Part shown: piece after piece, positions 57,961 to 64,000 of the stretch
Layout of the letters: each line of letters begins with the position of its first letter
Position numbering within the stretch: the first letter of the stretch is position 1
Assembly: GCA_903813345.2 (NCBI GenBank)
Contig: CAIIXF020000007.1
Span: 34,812,538 to 34,876,537, forward strand
DNA: 64,000 nt
Reading direction: 5' to 3'
From: Owenia fusiformis
Lineage: Eukaryota; Annelida; Polychaeta; Sabellida; Oweniidae
Translations under genes and position numbers: made by a program
The notes under the pieces: model-generated
Databases searched by the model: none
Told to the model about the DNA's origin: nothing
The model's input: the letters and a program-made list of their open reading frames with translations, nothing else

Positions 57961-59600
57961 AATGCTTTATTGTACTAAAAATCCCTTTCGGGTGAGTGTA
58001 CAGCAAATAAACATGATAAAATAAAACTAAAACTATACATACAATTACAATAACATACAATGCAAATTTTACATGGCATATAATGCCAATATAATGTGAT
58101 TGACTGATCATTAGATATATACCAACAACTACTATTAGCCTACACCTACATGTATATATTTATATTGATAATATAGTTGTTGATCTCTTTTCAATTATTT
58201 CATAAAGGTATTTTGCAAAGGTGATACACATGTTACCCTCAGCATTAAACATATAATTAGCCTTTTCTTCGGTAGTCAATACAGTTAGATTTGGGCAAAT
58301 CGAGTTAAACGTATCAAAGTATTCATATCTCATTTTTTCCAATTTTTGGCACTCAAAAATAAAATGAGTTTCCGTACCAGTGGTGATTTTACATAATTTG
58401 CATTTTCTTTGATCTCTTGGAACTATTGGTCTTGTATACCTTCCTCGCTCTATTTCTAAATTGTGTGCACTTATTCTTAATCGCGTCATAGATTTCCTAT
58501 GTTCGGCGTTCTTTATTAAATTCAAATATGGTTCTTTTCCCCATCGTTGTTTGATATTATTCAAAAATTCTAATTTCCCTTTATTATCATTGACAGTTTT
58601 TTCCCAATATTTTATATATCTTTTTTCAAGGATTTTCTTAATATCAAGCGGTTTACTTTTAATGTAATTTTTATCTTGTGGTTGAACATATGTCATTATT
58701 TTATCAATGTCATAGTACCATGATGGATGATTATCAACTTTTGATAGTTCAATACTATCTGCATATGCATTAATTAGTAATGAACTCGTTCCTTCATTTT
58801 CTATATGATCTAAGTATTTAACTTGTTGGTAAAATATATTGATAAACAGAGGGAATCTACCTAACTCACCCATCGTAGCTAAATTACTCGTTTTTCTATG
58901 CACCCCTAATAGAAACTTCAAAAAAGATAGATGTAGTAATTCCGGTGGAAGTGACTTGTCATATTTCATTTCAAGGCCAAAATCTTTATTTTTCAGAAGA
59001 TCTTTATTAGTTATTAGACCAGCACCCCAGATTTCACATCCATATAATAAAATTGGTTTTACTAATATGTCAAATAATTTCAGGCACAAAGTTAGGTTAA
59101 TATCACCATGTGTAAGCATACTTATCAATTTGAATTTCGCCTTTTCTGCTTTTTCTTTAATAAAGATTGCAGCTTGTTTCATCGATCCGTTGGCATGGAA
59201 TTCCATACCCAAATAAGTATACTTTGATACGTTTTCAATTACCTGGTCCTCAATGTAGAATATATCATTACATCGTTTACCACTTTTATTAAACATTACA
59301 ATTTTAGTTTTATCAGTATTGATATCTAAGTTCCATTGTTTACAATAATTGTTTAATTTTTTCAATTTTATGTCCATATCAGTTTTATTTGCAGTAATTA
59401 TGGCTAAATCATCTGCAAATAGCAGGCAACTTATTTTTTGTTTTTGTAATTTTAAGTCTGATTCAAGTGATAATTCTTCAACAACATCATTGATGTAAAT
59501 ATTAAACATTAATGGACTGAGTGGGTCCCCCTGTTTAATCCCCCTCTCACATTTAAAGATATCAGTATGGTCACCGTTACTGTTGATTCTAACTGATGCA
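57961..59600 (-). mobile_element. 5'-truncated LINE inserted in the right tandem array
   Basis: A frame open from about 59599 to 58160 encodes the second half of a reverse transcriptase and the C-terminal part. It begins with SVRINSNGDHTDI and continues ERGIKQGDPLSPLMFNIYIN, catalytic FADD (CLLFADDLAI), NTDKTKIVMF, LLYGCEIWG, RLRISAHNLEIERGRY and a CKLCKI...H...C knuckle. The first 449 codons after the internal Met have no stop, so it is young. Everything 5' of the RT palm is missing, the usual result of aborted reverse transcription. The 3' end (minus strand) ends in a CAATAAAG-like motif near 57970. It splits a tandem unit, with ATGGATATATTA on one side and ATGCATATCATA on the other. Confidence 0.88.
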
Positions 59601-60469
59601 TATCATATATGTATATATTACATATTTTAAAAATTATTAAGGTACAATATGGTTACCCCTGGTCATTCAGAATCAAAAAATGAAAATTTGAATTTTTTGG
59701 GAACTCCAATCTTTTTTGTACATCTAATTAGCAATAATATGACAAAACAAGACTAGAAGCACCATTCTGAGCTCATATGAGATGCATACATTGACTATCT
59801 TAAAAATTATTGAGGTAAGATAAGGTTACCCCTGAGCCAAATGCACCAAAAAATTGAAATTTCGATAATTTTTTTCTCTAAGAATACATCAGCTATCAAA
59901 GCAATATTTTTTATCTGTGATAAACACTTATACTTCTATTACTGTGAATTTTTTTAAGACTATTAGTCATCACATTCTTGAAATACAGTGATGGACGTCC
60001 CATATTTGGCCCTTTAAATAATGAATTTTTCCTGGATAATTGGGATAAAATGTATTTTCCTCACTAAATACCACTTCTAAAATGAGTTTTCCATCATTTC
60101 AAGGCTCAAAGCAATCACCAAATGAAGTCATTTAAACAAAAATACTTTAAAAACCATTTTTATTTATTTTTTATAATATACCCCCTCCCACCTGATAGGG
60201 GTGGGGGTCAGAGGTAAAAAAATCCATGAAGACCACCCCTAACCACTTGCCCTGAAATCATTTTCCACTCAAATCATATGTTTCTACAAATGTGCCAAGT
60301 TTGTTCCTTTCCTGAAAAAGCCGAACAAAAAAGGGGTTATATCCGGACATCTGACCCCGCTAACATGTAGTTGCTTAGATATGACCTTGAAAGCTTTGTT
60401 AATAACTGGTATGTAAGTTTTTACATGGTATTTTATGTAATGTTGACTGATTGACGACAATTTAATGCG

Positions 60470-60860
60470 AAAATTATTTAGAAATATTTTATATAACTGT
60501 TTTTGTTAACATTTTTTGTTTTTTAGTGCAATTGTTTTTGCTCCTTTCTACCAATTCATGAGAATGAAATAAAATGTCTTTCCGAACCTTGTTGGAACAA
60601 AATAGCATATACAACATGTTTTTAGACCTCTCAATATTAAAGTTATACAAAGGAATTTTTGGTTGATTTTAAAAAAGTATTCAAAAAATTAAAACAAAAT
60701 AACAAGATACTTTTTTTAAATACACCAAAATTCCCTTTGTACAATTACAATATTAAGAGACCTAAACATGTTGTGTTTATGTCGTTTTGTTCCAATGAGG
60801 TTCGGAAAGATTTCATTTCACTCTGGAAACATGATACCAAGAACAAAACAAGTGTTTGAT
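60470..60860. mobile_element. Foldback MITE, family member 2 (partner 13.13-13.53 kb)
   Basis: CTTTCCGAACCTTGTTGGAAC on the left is inverted in GTTCCAATGAGGTTCGGAAAG on the right, and TTTTTAGACCTCTCAATATT with AATATTAAGAGACCTAAAC likewise. It shares GAATTGGTAGAAAGGA-type edge sequence with the 13-kb copy. It is inserted in the right arm of the giant foldback element. Confidence 0.75.
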
Positions 60861-61320
60861 GTGTTTTATGAAACAATATAGATGAAGTATGTAGTTCTAT
60901 TTCAAATTATATTGTTACTATTTAATAGATGGCCATTAAATTGACAATTTGTAAGATTTTCAGAAATTTTTGATGACTGGTTTAAGAGAAACGTGTGTTC
61001 AAAAAGTTCGCCATATCGATACCCATTCTTTCTTTCAACTCAATGTTATTTAATTTTGTAAAATGTGTGTAGCAATCAACATGTTAATTATAGATTGTTT
61101 GAGGAAGTAGAGGCAACATTGACAGGTGTATATCTAAGAAAAGGGGGTCCTATCAAACATAGGCTAGTTTAGGGTTAACTTTGTAGATTGCCGTTATATA
61201 AACTTTACAGCTGATACACAATTACATGAACTGTGGTTGGTAAAACTTCGGTGTATTTTAGATGATAAATAAATATTTCCCATACAATTTACACATGTTC
61301 CAACTTTTTCGACCATCCTG

Positions 61321-61678
61321 TATATTGAATATTCGAACATGACTGTATTCACGCCTTCTATAAACTGTGAACAAAGTCAATACTTCACTCGGTATTTATT
61401 CGTCGACACAATACCTGGTCTGTACTAAATGTTTCGTTTAGTGGATCGGAAGTAGATAAAATATTCCCAAACTTGCACGCATTGTTATGTAACATTATAT
61501 ATTTATTACTTAATATTATTTATATATTGTAATAAATTTAATAACAGGCGAAACACATGTTTTGTTTGTTTTGTGCAACAAAGCTTCGGTAAACATGTGC
61601 GTGTAATAAACATAAATATTAGTCTGGGGAGCAATTTTAACAGTTCACAGCACAGTAGGTTTTGTTGACGTTACCCCC
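61321..61678. other. No recognised gene
   Basis: AT-rich spacer between the giant foldback element and copy B of the CTATCACACC family. Confidence 0.4.
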
Positions 61679-62476
61679 CTATCACACCAAACTCGTTCTT
61701 ACCCGTTCTTGCCAGTCCTACGAAAACGTTGTAAAACGGGCTCGATCTGGCTGTGGTCGGGAAATATGTCTGAAATAATTAGCTTCTTCGTTCTTAAACA
61801 GTCTTCAATACGTCCATCTCGTTCGCAGTTCGTTCAGGTCGCACCACGTCGGTGTGCAACGCCGTAGAACGCGCCCCTTAGTCTAGAAGGTCATCATGAC
61901 CTGGTAACAGAACGGTATGGTCGCAATCGAATTTTGAATCGATTCAAAATTCTAAAATCACATTCCCGTCTGAGAACGTTCATAAAGTTCGTAAATAGAC
62001 CTTAGAAAGTTGCAGCTACGTTCATTCCGTTCGCACATAGTTTAGAACCAGTTTTGAAGAACGCAGTGGCAACTTGTTTGGTGTGATAGCTTTATTTTTG
62101 CTAACTCGTTCATAAGCAGTGTTAAATACGTTCTTAATCAGTTTAAACCCGTTTGCAATGAGTTCTACCTCGTTCTCAACACGTCTTCAGACAGTTCAAC
62201 TCGTTGTTAAAACGTCCCTAGTAGGATTGAAGTACGACGGTTCCGTTCGTAGTACGTCCAGCTCGTCGTTAGTACGCTGTCTCTCGTTCTAATTGTAGAA
62301 CGTGACGACCACGAGAACATTTTGAGCATTGTCTAAGTTCTAGAGGACCTACCCGTTCGAGTACGTTCGATGAAGTTTGTAAATAGATCCCAAACGGTTC
62401 TTAGTACGTCCAGTCCGTTCGTACACAGTTGAAGCCCGTTTTCGAGAACGTAGTGAGAACTAGTTTGGTGTGATAG
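61679..62476. mobile_element. CTATCACACC-family element, copy B
   Basis: It begins CTATCACACCAAACTCGTTC and ends GAACTAGTTTGGTGTGATAG. An inner reverse tip, CAACTTGTTTGGTGTGATAG, lies at 62071-62090. It is 798 bp, exactly the length of copy C, and same-oriented. Flanks read GTTACCCCC before and TAGGGTTAG after, as at the other copies, so the true tip may extend to TTACCC/CTAACCC. It is non-coding. Confidence 0.9.
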
Positions 62477-62901
62477 TAGGGTTAGTTTCCGTTTTGATTA
62501 TAGTTCTATGACTGCTTGACATTTCTATCAAGTTATTAACATTCCATTTATGTTCAAAATAGTTCCCCTTACCTTCCACACATAGCTGGTGTCGTTCTAC
62601 CCACTTGTTTGAAAATGATCTTAGTGGTGAGATCCACGCAATAAATCACGAGCTACAAAATGCCGTTCAATGCCCGCTGACAAATAACTTTCCAGATGGG
62701 TTTACAGAATATACTAGATTGGGTAGAACATCATGTCGATATATAAGTTTTGGGCCGATATAAAGATGGCAGGAGCAGAATGCTATTAATCTTTTAGAGA
62801 AATATAAATAAACACAGATCGATTACCATGACATTTTTATTAAAAAAATTCTATCGACCAAAGCCTAAGAATAAAACCCCCAAAATTTTAACGTTACCCC
62901 C
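62477..62901. other. Spacer between copies B and C, no gene
   Basis: No repeat or frame of note was seen. The spacer is unrelated to the elements, so the pair is not a simple tandem array. Confidence 0.4.
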
Positions 62902-63699
62902 CTATCACACCAAACTAGTTCTTACCCGTTCTTACCAGTCCTACGAAAACGTCGTAAAACGGGCTCAATCTGGCTGTGGTCGGGAAATATGTCTGAAATA
63001 ATTAGCTTCTTCGTTCTAAAACAGTCTTCAATACGTCCATCTCGTTCGCAGTTCGTTCAGGTCGCACCACGACGCTGTGCAACGTAGTAGAACGCGTCCC
63101 TTAGTCTAGAAGGTCAACATGACCTGATTACAGAACGGTATGGTCGCCATCGAATTTTGAATCGATTCAAAATTCTAAAATCACATTCCCGTCTGAGAAC
63201 GTTCATAAAGTTCGTAAATAGACCTTAGAAAGTTGCAGCTACGTTCATTCCGTTCGCACACAGTTTAAAACCAGTTTTGAAGAACGCAGTGGCAACTTGT
63301 TTGGTGTGATAGCTATATTTTTGCTAACTCGTTCACAAGCAGTGTTAAATACGTTCTTAATCAGTTTAAACCCGTTTGCAATTAGTTCTACCTCGTTCTC
63401 AACACGTCCTCAGACAGTTCAACTCGTTGTTAAAACGTCCCTAGTAGGATTGAAGTACGACGGTTCCGTTCGTAGCACGTTCAGCTCGTCGTTAGTACGT
63501 TGTCACTCGTTCTAATTGTAAAACGTGACAACCACGAGAACATTTTGAGCATTGTCTAAGTTCTAGAGGACCTACCCGTTCGAGTACGTTCGATGAAGTT
63601 TGTAAATAGATCCCAAACGGTTCTTAGTAGGTCCAGTCCGTTCGTACACAGTTGAAGCCCGATTTCGAGAACGTAGTGAGAACTAGTTTGGTGTGATAG
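62902..63699. mobile_element. CTATCACACC-family element, copy C
   Basis: It starts CTATCACACCAAACTAGTTC and ends GAACTAGTTTGGTGTGATAG with the same inner tip near 63293-63312. It differs from copy B by scattered substitutions (roughly 5%). The 72-codon frame at 63297 is not a gene. Confidence 0.9.
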
Positions 63700-63710
63700 T
63701 AGGGTTAGCT

Positions 63711-63873
63711 TGTTTTCGCGAATGCAATTTTCGGCTGTCGGCTATGAGATCAACCTACTATTTAATGGGCAACTCTTTTAAGTAGTACTTGCCACTATTC
63801 CATTCATATTTAAATGAGTTGACCATGTAGTAGGTTAAGCCGACAGACAAAAGTTGCATTCGTGAATACAAGT
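63711..63873. mobile_element. Small foldback repeat
   Basis: TTCGCGAATGCAATTTTCGGCTGTCGGC on the left pairs with the inverse of GCCGACAGACAAAAGTTGCATTCGTGAA on the right, and GACCAACCTACTA-like and TAGTAGGTT blocks pair inside. It has no coding capacity. Confidence 0.7.
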
Positions 63874-64000
63874 TTAGAAAGTTTGATCTCTTCTTAAAGG
63901 ATATGTTTAAAACTTGCCATGCAAACATGTTAGTCTACTTTACTGGCCCCCCTTGCTGTAATAAGGAACCCAAAACACATTAAAACGTAAACATAAACCA

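Larger units (their letters stand above)
53364..61320. mobile_element. Giant foldback element with mirrored tandem arrays, TA flanks
   Basis: Left tip CAGGGTGGTCCAAAAATTGG and reverse complement of the right tip CAGGATGGTCGAAAAAGTTG begin inverted repeats of at least 180 bp, with shared blocks CTAAAATACACC and GTAAAGTTTATA. TA lies outside each end. Farther in, 54330-54510 (CCACCCC, CCTCTGACCCCC, AATGACTTCATTTGGTGATT) is inverted at 60095-60280. Still further in, ~185-bp units with GGTTACCCCTGG and TTTGAGCTCATTTGAGATGC are arrayed in one orientation on the right (57120-57960, 59620-59840) and in the other on the left (54745-55250, 55710-55800). No transposase was found. Later insertions are listed separately. 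Confidence 0.78.

Noticed and set aside
1-64000. tRNA, rRNA, CRISPR or prokaryotic operon features
   Set aside because: None were seen. The repeats are transposon-type and the genes have spliceosomal introns.

Overview
The window is animal nuclear DNA: genes have GT-AG introns, AT content is high, and repeats dominate. The gene set (DNAJC22, a DNAJC27/RBJ-like GTPase, a SEA-domain membrane mucin, a DUF7164-like type II membrane protein), animal-type LINEs, a Harbinger transposon and many TA-flanked MITEs suggest a marine invertebrate such as a mollusc or other lophotrochozoan, or a basal deuterostome. The sequence alone does not decide which. No prokaryotic feature, tRNA, rRNA or CRISPR array was seen.

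Layout. 0-12 kb: a divergent gene pair. The RJL/DNAJC27-like GTPase (minus, 6 exons rebuilt here, 192 aa, no J domain) and DNAJC22 (plus, 3 exons, 360 aa, J domain at the C-terminus) share a 482-bp intergenic promoter region. Their introns and flanks hold several MITEs. 9.65-11.9 kb is a diverged duplicate of 37.0-38.4 kb and keeps a broken last piece of the DUF7164-like gene. 12-15 kb: no recognised gene. 15.4-18.6 kb: a three-exon gene for a secreted protein with three cysteine-rich modules (213 aa), unrecognised. Its promoter and signal-peptide exon are duplicated at 22.15-22.42 kb without the cysteine modules. 19.67-21.6 kb: a broken LINE. 22.7-23.4 kb: a GC-rich MITE.

26.37-35.03 kb: an 8.65-kb PIF/Harbinger element flanked by TTA. 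It holds a frameshifted two-exon transposase, a nested MITE and a nearly intact Tx1/L1-like LINE. 35.1-36.2 kb: a foldback element that contains a LINE fragment. 38.4-39.6 kb: a single-exon DUF7164-like gene. 39.9-40.9, 61.7-62.5 and 62.9-63.7 kb: three copies of a repeat family with CTATCACACCAAACT ends, one of which lies inside the element.

42.5-51.2 kb (minus): an 8-exon transmembrane mucin of 842 aa with a signal peptide, a long Thr/Ala/Pro tract, a SEA domain with a G-S cleavage motif, an EGF-like region, a TM segment and a cytoplasmic tail. Its long intron holds a 785-bp tandem duplication. 53.36-61.32 kb: a very large foldback element with TA flanks and mirrored arrays of a ~185-bp repeat, hit by at least five later insertions, among them a MITE with a perfect 8-bp target duplication and a truncated LINE.

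Functionally, the two left-hand genes belong to small-GTPase and chaperone biology. The mucin and the cysteine-rich protein are surface or secreted products, and the DUF7164-like protein looks Golgi-type. Nothing in the sequence ties them into one pathway. Most of the DNA is transposon-derived.
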